Source: Falsiroseomonas bella
Lineage (GTDB): Bacteria; Pseudomonadota; Alphaproteobacteria; Acetobacterales; Acetobacteraceae
DNA length: 64,000 bases
Assembly (NCBI RefSeq): GCF_003173615.1
Contig: NZ_QGNA01000002.1
Coordinates: 1 to 64,000 of the forward strand
Direction: 5' to 3'
Each line of letters begins with the position of its first letter. Position 1 is the first letter of the stretch. Position numbers and translations under genes: made by a program. The notes under the pieces are model-generated. The model was not told where the DNA came from. It saw nothing but the letters and a program-made list of their open reading frames with translations, and ran no database searches. Of this stretch, positions 44,395 to 52,732 are shown one piece after another.

Positions 44395-45786
44395 TTAGAC
44401 GGGCAGCCTGACCCGCGCGCGTAGCCCGCCCAGCGGGCTGTCCTCCAGCACGATGTCGCCGCCATGCGCGCGGGCGATGTCGCGCGCAATGGCAAGGCCG
44501 AGCCCCGTGCCGCCGGCCGAGAGCGTGGCGAAGGGCCGGAAGGCCTCCTCGCGCTGCGCCTCCGGGATGCCCGGCCCGTCATCGTCCACCGTCACCTGCG
44601 CCCAGCCGCCTTGCGCCCGCTCGCTGCCCGCCGGCGGCTCGCGCGGGATCTCGCGCACCGCGACGGCGACGCGGCGCGCATGCTTGCGCGCATTGTCCAG
44701 CAGGTTCGCCAGGCACCGCCGCAGCGCATCCTGGCGCAGCGGCAGCACCAGCGAGCCCGGCGCTTCCACCGCCACCTCCGCGCCGTCGCGCCGCGCCTTC
44801 CGCGCGACGTCTCGCACGATCTCCGCGAGGTCGGCGGGCTGCGACTGCTCCACGCCCTCGCCGCGCGCGAAGGCGAGGTAGGCGGCGACCATCCGCTCCA
44901 TCTCCTCCACGTCCTGCGTCAGCGCCGCGACCTCTTCCTCCTCCTCCTCGGTGCGCGGCAGCATCGCGAGGCCGAGGCGCATGCGCGTCAGCGGCGTGCG
45001 GAGGTCGTGGCTGATCCCGGCGAGCATCTCGGTGCGCTGCGCGACGAAGCGGCGGATGCGCTCCTGCATGTGGTTGAAGGCCTGCGCCGCCTGGCGGACC
45101 TCCGTCGCACCCTCCGGCTTCATCGGCCCGACGTCGCGGCCGAGGCCGAAGGCCTCCGCGGCGCTCGCCAGGCGGCGGATCGCGCGCACCTGGTTCTTCA
45201 TGAACAGCGCGGCGACGAGGAACAGCAGCGCCGCCGTGCCGAGCAGCCAGATCGTGAAGTAGTAGAGCGTGCCGCTGAACAGCCGCTTGCGCGGCGCCTC
45301 GGCATGCAGCACGCCGCCCGGCAACTGGACGCGGATGATCACGCTGCGCGCGTCCGAGACCCAGTCGGCGTCGAAGGGGCGGCCGACGCGTTCGGCCATG
45401 GCACGCGCCAGATCATCCTCCAGCGGCAGCAGCGGCAGGGAGGTCGGCCGATCCGGCGTCGGGCCGAGGGTCGCGCCGGGCTCGAAGGCCAGCGCCATGT
45501 CGAAGCGCCAGGCGACCTCGCGGAACACCCAGGCGCGGTTCTCGGGCGAGGGGTCGCGCTGCAGCAGCTCGACCACGAAGCTCAGCTCGCCCGCCACGGC
45601 GCCCGCGAGCCGGCGCGAGATCACGTCGAGATGCGCGCCGTAGAAGACCTGCAAAGCCACCCCCTGCAGGATCAGCAGCGGCAGCAGGATGATCAGCAGG
45701 CTGCGCCCGAGCAGGCCGCGCGGCATCATCAGGCGGAGCAGCCGCTCCATCCGGATGGCCGTGCGCCCGCGCCTCGGGCCGGCCAC
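44395..45786 (-). CDS. EnvZ-like sensor histidine kinase
   Basis: 463 residues. Membrane spans at about 28-48 (SLLIILLPLLILQGVALQVF) and 173-195 flank a periplasmic domain of about 120 residues; a HAMP domain follows. The H-box is LAGISHDLRTPLTRMR (phospho-acceptor His260), the N-box NLLDNARKHA, G1 DDDGPGIP and G2 GTGLGLAIARDIARAHGG, of the EnvZ subclass. The GTG start at 45786 lies 2 nt after the regulator stop; an ATG at 45750 is an alternative. Signal unknown. Confidence 0.93.
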   Translation of the reverse strand: MAGPRRGRTAIRMERLLRLMMPRGLLGRSLLIILLPLLILQGVALQVFYGAHLDVISRRLAGAVAGELSFVVELLQRDPSPENRAWVFREVAWRFDMALAFEPGATLGPTPDRPTSLPLLPLEDDLARAMAERVGRPFDADWVSDARSVIIRVQLPGGVLHAEAPRKRLFSGTLYYFTIWLLGTAALLFLVAALFMKNQVRAIRRLASAAEAFGLGRDVGPMKPEGATEVRQAAQAFNHMQERIRRFVAQRTEMLAGISHDLRTPLTRMRLGLAMLPRTEEEEEEVAALTQDVEEMERMVAAYLAFARGEGVEQSQPADLAEIVRDVARKARRDGAEVAVEAPGSLVLPLRQDALRRCLANLLDNARKHARRVAVAVREIPREPPAGSERAQGGWAQVTVDDDGPGIPEAQREEAFRPFATLSAGGTGLGLAIARDIARAHGGDIVLEDSPLGGLRARVRLPV

Positions 45787-45788
45787 TG

Positions 45789-46511
45789 CTAAAGCCCCGG
45801 CCGCAGCACGTAGCCGCGGTGGCGCACGGTCTGCACGAAGCGCGGCTCCCGCGGGTCGGGCTCGATCTTGCGGCGCAGCCGCGTGACCTGCACGTCGATC
45901 GCGCGCTCCCCGGCCTCGGGCGTGCCGAGCGCCTCGGCGATCTCCTCGCGGCTCAGGATCTCGTTCGGGCGGGCGGCCAGCGCGGCCAGCAGCGCCTGCT
46001 CGCCGCCCGTCAGGCGCACCACGCCCTCCGGCCCGCGCAGCTCCGCGCGCTGCGGGTCGAACCAGCGGCTGCCCAGCTGCACCGGCCCCGCCACCGTCTC
46101 GACCGGCGGCGGCGCGGCGCGGCGCAGGATGGTGCGGATGCGCAGCGCCAGCTCGCGCGGGTCGAAGGGCTTGGCGAGGTAGTCGTCCACGCCGGCCTCG
46201 AGCCCGGCGATGCGGTCATCCGGGGAGCCGCGCGCGGTCAGCATCAGGATCGGCACGTCCTGTCCCTTGCGCCGCAGGCTCTCGACCAGCTCGATGCCGG
46301 TCTCGCCGGGCATCATCACGTCCAGCACGACCAGGTCGAAGAACATGTTGGCGAGCGCGTGCCGCGCCGCGGCGGCATCGGCGGCGCCGGTGACGCGGAA
46401 GCCCTGCTCGGCCAGGAAGCGCTGCAGCAGGGTGCGCAGCCGCGCATCGTCATCCACCACCAGCAGGTGCGGCGCCTCGGACTGGGAGTCGGCGATGGCA
46501 GGCTGGCTCAT
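45789..46511 (-). CDS. OmpR/PhoB-family response regulator
   Basis: 240 residues. The receiver domain has LLVVDDDARLR, phospho-acceptor Asp64 in VVLDVMMPG, LTAR and the conserved Lys114 in YLAKPFDP. The winged helix C-terminal domain ends RAIDVQVTRLRRKIEPDP and FVQTVRHRGYVL. It partners the downstream EnvZ-like kinase and overlaps the MarR stop by 4 nt. Confidence 0.95.
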   Translation of the reverse strand: MSQPAIADSQSEAPHLLVVDDDARLRTLLQRFLAEQGFRVTGAADAAAARHALANMFFDLVVLDVMMPGETGIELVESLRRKGQDVPILMLTARGSPDDRIAGLEAGVDDYLAKPFDPRELALRIRTILRRAAPPPVETVAGPVQLGSRWFDPQRAELRGPEGVVRLTGGEQALLAALAARPNEILSREEIAEALGTPEAGERAIDVQVTRLRRKIEPDPREPRFVQTVRHRGYVLRPGL

Positions 46512-47083
46512 CCGCCGCCCTCCCGCGTTCCTGGCGCCTCCAGCCGGTCGAGCGCGGCGCGCGCATCGGGGCCCGTCAGGCCGCGCATCACGCGGCGGAA
46601 GCCTTCCACGGCCTGCGGCCCGGCCTCGCGATAGGCCTGCATGATGGTCTCCCGCTGCCGCTCGAACAGGCGACGCTCCAGCGCCGCGCCCTTCTCCGTG
46701 AGCGACAGCAGCCGCTGCCGCCGGTCCGTGCGGCCCGGCGCCTGGGTGACGTAGCCCTCCTCGACCAGCGGGGTCAGCACACGCCCGAGCGACTGCTTGG
46801 TGATCGCGAGGATGCCGAGCAACTCGCCCACCGTGATGCCCGGACTGCGCCCGACGAAATGCAGCACGCGGTGATGCGCCCGGCCCATGCCGAGATCGGC
46901 GAGCATGGCATCGGCGCCGGCGGTGAAGTCGCGATAGCCGAAGAAGAGCAGGTCCTGCGCCAGCCGCAGCTCCTCCTCCCGCAGGAACAGCAGGCCGCGG
47001 CCGGCCGGCGCCGGTGCGCTGCGCGCGGCCCCTTCGGCCTCGGCGGCCAGCACCTGCTGCGCGGCCTTCGGCATGCCGGTCAT
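46508..47083 (-). CDS. MarR-family regulator (PetP-like)
   Basis: 191 residues with a winged helix: RAHHRVLHFVGRSPGITVGE, LLGILAITKQSLGRVLTPLV (recognition helix) and the wing YVTQAPGRTDRRQRLLSLTE. The order marR then ompR-like regulator resembles petP-petR of Rhodobacter, so it is PetP-like by context. It is the first gene of the three-gene operon and probably autoregulated through the palindrome at 47108-47122. Confidence 0.9.
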   Translation of the reverse strand: MTGMPKAAQQVLAAEAEGAARSAPAPAGRGLLFLREEELRLAQDLLFFGYRDFTAGADAMLADLGMGRAHHRVLHFVGRSPGITVGELLGILAITKQSLGRVLTPLVEEGYVTQAPGRTDRRQRLLSLTEKGAALERRLFERQRETIMQAYREAGPQAVEGFRRVMRGLTGPDARAALDRLEAPGTREGGG

Positions 47084-47101
47084 GTGCTCCTGTCAGGCCA
47101 G

Positions 47102-47130
47102 ATTTTGGTCAGCATTATTGACGCATTTTC
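47102..47130. promoter_or_regulatory. Candidate MarR operator between marR and ilvE
   Basis: GTCA and TGAC, separated by 7 nt (47108-47122), sit inside a longer imperfect palindrome with flanking ATTTTG and GCATTTT. It lies 25-39 nt upstream of the marR start and in the shared divergent region with ilvE, the expected position for autoregulation. Confidence 0.45.
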
Positions 47131-47271
47131 CCCATCGCGCCACACTCCGCCCATCGCATGGCGTCCCGGCTGCGGATATAGAGCAAGGGCGTGCCGATGC
47201 GTAGCGATTGGCGCGCGGCCGGGCGAAGGCTCGTCAAGGCGCCGGTGCTGGCGAAGCTGGAGGAATGCCCG

Positions 47272-48174
47272 ATGGCCCTTGTGCCCTTCGACGACCGCGA
47301 CGGCTGGATCTGGCTGGACGGCGACTTCGTCCCCTGGCGCGATGCGCGCCTGCATGTCCTGACGCATGGCCTGCACTACGCCTCCGGCGTCTTCGAGGGC
47401 GAGCGCGCCTATTCCGGCCACATCTTCAAGCTGCGCGAGCACACCGAGCGCCTGATCGCCTCGGGCCGCATCCTCGGCTTCGAGATCCCCTGGACCGCCG
47501 AGCAGATCGACGCGGCCTGCCAGGCGACGCTGGCGAAGAACGGGCAGACGGACGCCTATGTCCGCCCCATCGCCTGGCGCGGGTCGGAGCAGCTCTCCGT
47601 CTCCGCGCAGCAGACGAAGATCCACCTCGCCATCGCCACATGGCCCTGGCCGAACCTGTTCGGCGACAGCCGTATGAAGGGCGTGCGCCTGACCTGGGCG
47701 AAGTGGAAGCGCCCGCATCCCGAGACGGCGCCGACCGCGTCGAAGGCCGCCGGGCTCTACATGATCGGCACGATCTCCAAGCACGCCGCGGAGGCGGAGG
47801 GCTTCGACGACGCGCTGATGCTGGACTGGAAGGGCGACATCAGCGAGGCGACGGGCGCGAACGTGTTCCTCGCGATCGACGGCGCGCTGCACACGCCGAC
47901 GCCGATCAACTTCCTCGACGGCATCACGCGGCGCACGGTGATCGCGCTGGCGAAGAAGCGGCAGATCCAGGTGGTGGAGCGCACCATCCCGCAATCCGAC
48001 CTGGCGCGGGCGAGCGAGGTCTTCCTCGCCGGCACCGCGGCGGAAGTGACGCCGGTGCGCCAGGTGGGCGACCTCGCCTTCACGCCGGCGCAGATCACCG
48101 AGACGCTGCTGAAGGACTACGAGGCCCTGGTCCGCCTGCCGCCGGAAGAGGTGGCGGCCCGGCTCGCCGCCTGA
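47272..48174 (+). CDS. ilvE: Branched-chain amino acid aminotransferase
   Basis: PLP-dependent fold-type IV transaminase for Leu, Ile and Val. 300 residues from MALVPFDDRDGWIWLDG; GGAGG 8 nt upstream selects this start over the 5'-extended frame at 47191. Motifs: HGLHYASGVFEGERAY, the PLP lysine region SKAAGLYMIGTISKHAAEAE, the ISEATGANVFLAIDG loop and FLDGITRRTVIALA. It is divergent from the marR operon. Confidence 0.95.
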   Translation: MALVPFDDRDGWIWLDGDFVPWRDARLHVLTHGLHYASGVFEGERAYSGHIFKLREHTERLIASGRILGFEIPWTAEQIDAACQATLAKNGQTDAYVRPIAWRGSEQLSVSAQQTKIHLAIATWPWPNLFGDSRMKGVRLTWAKWKRPHPETAPTASKAAGLYMIGTISKHAAEAEGFDDALMLDWKGDISEATGANVFLAIDGALHTPTPINFLDGITRRTVIALAKKRQIQVVERTIPQSDLARASEVFLAGTAAEVTPVRQVGDLAFTPAQITETLLKDYEALVRLPPEEVAARLAA

Positions 48175-48204
48175 GCCGCGGCGCCGGGCGGGACGGGACC
48201 GGCC

Positions 48205-48735
48205 GTGTCGCTGCGGCTGCGGGCCGCCCGTGCGGCGGATGCGGGGACGATCGCCGCCCTGCATCTCGCCTCCTGGCGGGACGCCTATCGCGGGATGCTG
48301 GACGACGCCTTCCTCGATGCGGAGGCGCCTGGCGCCATGGCGGCGCATTGGCAGGCGGTGATGGCGCGGCGGCCCCTGCCGGGCGTGGTGCTGCTGGCGA
48401 AGCTCGGCCATGAGGCGGTCGGCTTCTGCGCCGCCTGGAAGCACGGCGCCACGGCGCATGTGGACAACCTGCATGTGCGGCCGGGACTGCGTGGTGCCGG
48501 GATCGGCCGCGCCCTGATCGCCGAGGCCGCGACCCGGCTGCAGTCGCGCGGCTGCGCCGGGGCCGATCTGCGCGTCTTCGTCGGTAATGCCGCGGCGCTG
48601 CGCTTCTACCGCGGCCTCGGCGCGCGGATCGGTCCGCCGGAGGCCGGCGCGAGCTTCGGCCAGGCGGTGATCGAGCGGCGCTGCGACTGGCCGGATATCG
48701 GCAAGCTGATCGCGGCAGCCGGTCTGCCGCGGTGA
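48205..48735 (+). CDS. GNAT-family N-acetyltransferase (GTG start)
   Basis: 176 residues. The acetyl-CoA-binding motif A is NLHVRPGLRGAGIGRALIAE and motif B is NAAALRFYRGLGARIG. The N-terminal LRAARAADAGTIAALHLASW is typical. Starts 30 nt after ilvE. Acceptor unknown. Confidence 0.87.
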   Translation: MSLRLRAARAADAGTIAALHLASWRDAYRGMLDDAFLDAEAPGAMAAHWQAVMARRPLPGVVLLAKLGHEAVGFCAAWKHGATAHVDNLHVRPGLRGAGIGRALIAEAATRLQSRGCAGADLRVFVGNAAALRFYRGLGARIGPPEAGASFGQAVIERRCDWPDIGKLIAAAGLPR

Positions 48736-48789
48736 GTCGCGCCCCGTTTCTCCGGTAGGATCTCCGCCGCGCACGGATGGAGGATCCCG

Positions 48790-49143
48790 ATGACCACGCG
48801 TGAGATCGCCGAGGCCTTCTGCGCCTTGCTGAAGGCCGGCCGGCACGAGGAGGCGGCGGCCGAGTTCAACGCCGAGGACATCGTCAGCCACGAGGCGATG
48901 GAAGGCCCGATGGCGCGGCTGGAAGGCAAGGCCGCCGTCAAGGGCAAGAGCGACTGGTGGTACGCCAACCACGAATGGCATGGCGGCGGCGCGGAGGGCC
49001 CCTTCGTCAACGGCGACCGCTTCGCGGTGATCTTCGACATGGACGTCACCGCGAAGGAGACCGGCCAGCGCGTGCAGATGCGCGAGGTGGGCCTCTACAC
49101 CGTGCGGGACGGCAAGATCGTCGAGGAGCGCTTCTTCTACTGA
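48790..49143 (+). CDS. NTF2/SnoaL-like protein
   Basis: 117 residues. The cone-shaped fold is suggested by the helix TTREIAEAFCALLKAGRHEE, then AAAEFNAEDIVSHEAMEGP and the terminal strands VGLYTVRDGKIVEERFFY, matching SnoaL-like/ketosteroid isomerase-type proteins. No catalytic identity can be assigned. Its 3' end overlaps the convergent membrane-protein gene by 7 nt. Confidence 0.82.
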   Translation: MTTREIAEAFCALLKAGRHEEAAAEFNAEDIVSHEAMEGPMARLEGKAAVKGKSDWWYANHEWHGGGAEGPFVNGDRFAVIFDMDVTAKETGQRVQMREVGLYTVRDGKIVEERFFY

Positions 49144-50486
49144 CCGCCATGCGCCGGTGGCGGCCGGCGCGGCAGCAGCGCCAGCGCGGCGACGACCGGC
49201 ATCAGCCACAGGATGCGCGCCTCGTAGCGCAGATGCGGCTTGGAGAGCGCGCCGGTGGCGAAGGCATTCGCCGTGACGCCGACCAGCACGCCGACCACAA
49301 GTCCGAGCCGGCGCAGATCGTGCCGCCGCGCCGCGCGCCACCAGGCGAAGCCCGCGAGCACGGCGCCGAGCAGCAGCACCGGCGCATGCGGCCACAGGAA
49401 GGGCGCGACCAGGCCGGGCAGCGCGCCCTGCCGCTGCCGGGCCGCGTCATAGGCGGCGAGTTCCCGCGCCGGGAAGGCTTCCGCGATGCGCGGGCGGACG
49501 GCAAGGTCGAGATAGTCCGGCACCAGCGTGTCGCCGGCCGTCGCGGTGACAAGCTGGGCCAGGGTGTTGCGCAGCATCGCCTCTGCGACCTCCAGCGGGC
49601 GGCTGCGCAGCGTCTCGCCGACGATGGCGCCGGCTTCGGCCGAGAGCAGCGCGCCGCCAAGGAAGCGCGGCGTGCCGTCCGGCGCGCGGTTCACCGGGCT
49701 TTCGCGCGACCAGAGGAAGACGTCGCTGTCCATCGGCAGGCGGTCGGCGAAGGCGCAGAGATACCAGCCGGAGGCCGGGCAGCGTTCCCGGATCACCGCC
49801 GCCGCCGGCCCGTCCGCCTGCAGCCGCGCCAGCGCGAAGGTCGCGCCATGCGGCGAGAGCACCGCGCGCCCATGCCCCCACAGATTCGTGCCGAGCAGGA
49901 TGAGGACGGCGCCGAGGATCGGCAGCGCCGTGCGCAACACCGGGCGGAGACGCCGCGTGAGCAGCAGCGTGATGGCCACCACCGCGGCCGCGAGCGGCAG
50001 GTGCGACAGATGTGCCGCGATGCCGAACACGCCGAGCAGCGTCAGCGCCCAGGCCTCCGCGCGGGTCAGCGCGTCGCGCGCGAAGCCCAGCAGCAGCAGC
50101 GCCAGCAGCACCGCCGGCGCGAAGACATCGGGCATCAGCAGCGCGATCGTGAAGGGCGCCGTGGTGAGCAGGCCGGCACCCGCGCAAACGGCAAGGTGCA
50201 GCCCGGGCGCCGCCGCGCCACGCAGCGCGCGCTGCGTGAGCCACAGCAGCCAGGACAGCATCGCTCCCTGGGCCAGCAGCGGCCCCCACAGTGTCACGCG
50301 CCAATGGAGGGCATGCAGCAGCGGGCCATAGACATGCGGCTTGTCCCAGATCACCAGCGGGCCGGAGGGCGGCGGCGCGGTCTGGTGCAGGAATGCGCCG
50401 GTGTCGCTGAACAGCAGCGGGTAGCCGTTGAGGAAGGCTGGCCAGACGAGCAGCAGCGCCCCGGCCAGGATGGCGAGCAGGCGCAC
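49137..50486 (-). CDS. Polytopic membrane protein of unknown function
   Basis: 449 residues with about ten hydrophobic spans, beginning MRLLAILAGALLLVWPAF. After the first span is NGYPLLFSDTGAFLHQTAPP, and a longer soluble loop (about 230-330) follows span seven. The overall layout recalls GT-C-type membrane glycosyltransferases, but I see no clear catalytic acidic motif apart from the first loop's Asp. It starts 4 nt after moaE, so it is the last gene of that operon. Confidence 0.75.
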   Translation of the reverse strand: MRLLAILAGALLLVWPAFLNGYPLLFSDTGAFLHQTAPPPSGPLVIWDKPHVYGPLLHALHWRVTLWGPLLAQGAMLSWLLWLTQRALRGAAAPGLHLAVCAGAGLLTTAPFTIALLMPDVFAPAVLLALLLLGFARDALTRAEAWALTLLGVFGIAAHLSHLPLAAAVVAITLLLTRRLRPVLRTALPILGAVLILLGTNLWGHGRAVLSPHGATFALARLQADGPAAAVIRERCPASGWYLCAFADRLPMDSDVFLWSRESPVNRAPDGTPRFLGGALLSAEAGAIVGETLRSRPLEVAEAMLRNTLAQLVTATAGDTLVPDYLDLAVRPRIAEAFPARELAAYDAARQRQGALPGLVAPFLWPHAPVLLLGAVLAGFAWWRAARRHDLRRLGLVVGVLVGVTANAFATGALSKPHLRYEARILWLMPVVAALALLPRRPPPAHGGQ

Positions 50487-50490
50487 GGAG

Positions 50491-50949
50491 TCAGCGCGCC
50501 CAGCGATCCGCCGCCGCGTCGTCCTCCGCCTTCGCTTCCACCCATCGCCCGGCGCCGCCGGCGAATTCCTCGCGCTTCCAGAAGGGGGCCTTGGTCTTCA
50601 GCCAGTCGATCAGGAAGGCGCAGCTTTCGAGCGCCGCGACGCGGTGCGCGCTGGCGGTCAGCACCAGCACGATGGGATCGCCCGGCACCAGCCTGCCATG
50701 GCGGTGGATCACGGTGCAGCCGGTCAGCGGCCAACGTGCGCAGGCTTCCTCGGCGATGCGCGTCAGCGCCTTCTCGGTCATGCCGGGATAGTGCTCGAGC
50801 TCCATGGCGACCAGGCCGCCATCGCCGCGACAGATGCCGAGGAAGCTCGCGAGTCCGCCCACATCGGTGCGCCCGGCCTGCAGCCGCGCCGCCTCCGCCC
50901 CGATGTCGAAGGGCCCTGCCTGCACCAGCACGCGCGGGACGGCCGGCAT
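50491..50949 (-). CDS. moaE: Molybdopterin synthase catalytic subunit
   Basis: 152 residues. Converts precursor Z to molybdopterin using the sulfur carried by MoaD. Motifs: GGLASFLGICRGDGGLVAME, LEHYPGMTEKALTRIAEEA, the catalytic region VIHRHGRLVPGDPIVLVLTA, AHRVAALESCAFLIDWLKTK and PFWKREEF (active-site lysines). It follows moaD by 5 nt. Confidence 0.96.
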   Translation of the reverse strand: MPAVPRVLVQAGPFDIGAEAARLQAGRTDVGGLASFLGICRGDGGLVAMELEHYPGMTEKALTRIAEEACARWPLTGCTVIHRHGRLVPGDPIVLVLTASAHRVAALESCAFLIDWLKTKAPFWKREEFAGGAGRWVEAKAEDDAAADRWAR

Positions 50950-50954
50950 GGCGC

Positions 50955-51206
50955 TCAGCCCCCGGTGACCGGCGGGAAGAAGGCCACCTCGTCGCCCGGC
51001 TTCACGGGATGCGCCGGCGGGGCGAAGTCCTGGTTCACCGCGGCGCGGACTTGGCGCGGGTCGGCGAAGGCCGCGGCGTGCCCCGCGCTGCGCCCGGCGA
51101 GCCAGGCGATCAGGCCGGCGACGTCGCGCACTTCGGCAGGCGGCGCAACCTCTTCCTCCGCGACGCCGACCTTCTGCCGCACCCAGGCGAAATAGAGGAC
51201 CTTCAA
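50955..51206 (-). CDS. moaD: Molybdopterin synthase sulfur carrier subunit (TTG start)
   Basis: 83 residues with a ubiquitin-like fold; ends PPVTGG, the C-terminal Gly-Gly that becomes a thiocarboxylate. Starts at TTG with GAGGG about 7 nt upstream. The start MKVLYFAWVRQKVGVAEEEV is typical. A 106-bp palindromic element lies immediately upstream and touches the ribosome site. Confidence 0.95.
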   Translation of the reverse strand: MKVLYFAWVRQKVGVAEEEVAPPAEVRDVAGLIAWLAGRSAGHAAAFADPRQVRAAVNQDFAPPAHPVKPGDEVAFFPPVTGG

Positions 51207-51217
51207 GCCGCGTCCCT

Positions 51218-51323
51218 CTAGAGCAGATCGCGTTCAGATGGAATCATCTGAACGCGTGAAGATGCTCGCCAAAGAAAGGCTCGAGCATGATGCGTGAACG
51301 CATGTGAACGCAGCATGCTCTAG
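51218..51323. repeat. 106-bp nested palindromic element
   Basis: Terminal inverted repeats CTAGAGCA (51218-51225) and TGCTCTAG (51316-51323). Inside is a perfect 12-bp inverted repeat, CGCGTTCAGATG / CATCTGAACGCG, around a GAAT loop (51229-51256); a second pair, ATGCTCG / CGAGCAT, at 51262-51288; and GCGTGAACGCATGTGAACGC near the right end. The right end supplies the TAG stop of the lipoprotein gene and the left end abuts the moaD ribosome site. Confidence 0.85.
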
Positions 51324-51985
51324 CGCGGCACGACGCGGGTGCGGGCCTGGCCGTCCGGCCCGATCCAGGTCTCGACATTGCCGTCGCGCACCACGGCGCT
51401 GGTGCCGACGCCGGGCTGGGTCGTGCTCTGGAGACGGCCGGCCTCGTTCGTGACGGTCGCCGGGCGGCCGGCGGGATCGATCGTCGCGCGGCCGACCGCG
51501 CTCGGCGGCGGTGGCGGGGCGGCGGCCGTGGGCGGCGACGCGGCGGGAATACGGGACGCCTCCCGCGGCGGCGGCAGGGGCGTGACGCTGCCGGAGGTGC
51601 CGCGCGCATTCGGCGTCGGCACCGGCGAGCGGGCGGGTGGCACCGGCTCGATCAACTGCGGGCGGTAGTCGGGAATGTTGCGGAAGGCTTCCTCCGGGCC
51701 GCTCATCAGCGTCGGCCGCGGCGCCTCCTGCTCCGGCCAGACATTGCCGGGCTCCGCCTGGAGCGGCGTGAACTCGACCGTCTCGCCGCGCACGCGCTGC
51801 ACGGTCACGCTGTCCACCGTGACGACGTTGCGCCCGCCGGTGAAGGGCGACCACGCGCTTTCCACGAAGCCGACCTCCGGTCGCGCGCAGGCGCCGAGCA
51901 GCAGCACCAGCCCGATCGCCGGGACCGCCCCGCGGGGGCGGAAGGTCTTGGGCGCCTCACGGCTGCGGCGGATCGCAAATGGCAT
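51320..51985 (-). CDS. Putative lipoprotein, proline-rich
   Basis: 221 residues. The signal has a basic start (MPFAIRRSREAPKTFRPRGA) and hydrophobic core VPAIGLVLLLGAC with the lipobox LGAC. Mature part: GFVESAWSPFTGGRNVVTVD, then Pro/Ala-rich linkers and a final IGPDGQARTRVV. No family recognised. It sits between pgsA and moaD, interrupting a usual gene order. Its TAG stop lies within the palindromic element. Confidence 0.72.
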   Translation of the reverse strand: MPFAIRRSREAPKTFRPRGAVPAIGLVLLLGACARPEVGFVESAWSPFTGGRNVVTVDSVTVQRVRGETVEFTPLQAEPGNVWPEQEAPRPTLMSGPEEAFRNIPDYRPQLIEPVPPARSPVPTPNARGTSGSVTPLPPPREASRIPAASPPTAAAPPPPPSAVGRATIDPAGRPATVTNEAGRLQSTTQPGVGTSAVVRDGNVETWIGPDGQARTRVVPR

Positions 51986-52037
51986 GGGGGATCCCGATGC
52001 TTGGTTCACAACAAGATGCGGCCGGAGGGTCGAAGCC

Positions 52038-52652
52038 TCAAGAGCGCGCCGGTTCGCTCGGCTGCGCGGCGCGTGCCGGCTCGGCGGCGCCGGCATGGCG
52101 CAGCCCGGCCTGCAGGTAGTCCCAGCCGGTGACGAGGGTCAGCACCGCCGCCGTCCAGAGCATCAGCTCGCCGATCAGGCTGACCGGCAGGAAGGAGAGG
52201 TGCAGCACGCTCGCCGCCGTGTCGCCGGCCAGCAGCGTGCCGAGCGCACCCATCTGGAATCCGGTCTTCCACTTCGCCAGCCGTGTCACCGGCAGCCCGA
52301 CCGAGAGGCCCGCCAGGTATTCCCGCAGGCCCGAGACCAGGATCTCCCGCAGCAGGATCACGATCGCCGGCAGCAGCCCGATCGTGGTGAGGCGGTCCAT
52401 GCCCGCCAGCAGCATCAGCGCCGCGCCGACCAGCAGCTTGTCGGCGATCGGGTCCAGCATGCGGCCGAAGGCGCTGGTCTGCTGCCGCTCCCGCGCCAGC
52501 TTGCCGTCGAAATAGTCGGTGATCGCGGCGGCCGAGAACACCACGCAGGCCGCGAAGTCCCCCCAGGGGTCACGCAGCGCCACGAGCACGACGAGCACCG
52601 GGATCGCCGCGATGCGCGAAAGCGTCAGCAGGTTTGGAAGGTCCGTCGGCAT
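52038..52652 (-). CDS. pgsA: CDP-diacylglycerol-glycerol-3-phosphate 3-phosphatidyltransferase
   Basis: Makes phosphatidylglycerol phosphate. 204 residues, polytopic. The CDP-alcohol phosphotransferase signature is complete, from DYFDGKLARERQ to SAFGRMLDPIADKL (D-G-A-R-G-D-D residues). N-terminus LPNLLTLSRIAAIPVLV and LREILVSGLREYLAG are typical of PgsA. The Ala/Pro-rich tail (EPARAAQPSEPARS) is extra. It follows uvrC by 80 nt. Confidence 0.95.
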   Translation of the reverse strand: MPTDLPNLLTLSRIAAIPVLVVLVALRDPWGDFAACVVFSAAAITDYFDGKLARERQQTSAFGRMLDPIADKLLVGAALMLLAGMDRLTTIGLLPAIVILLREILVSGLREYLAGLSVGLPVTRLAKWKTGFQMGALGTLLAGDTAASVLHLSFLPVSLIGELMLWTAAVLTLVTGWDYLQAGLRHAGAAEPARAAQPSEPARS

Positions 52653-52732
52653 GCCGAGCGGGGTTTAGCAGAAGGCAAGGCCCGGAGCGAGGCGGACGGT
52701 GCGCTGGCGGGGGAGGGATGGGGTTCGGCCCG

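Noticed and set aside
44204-44424. Two short frames (64 and 61 codons) after the phasin gene
   Set aside because: They arise because the 35-bp duplication copies an in-frame start; they run through the structured element and look non-coding.
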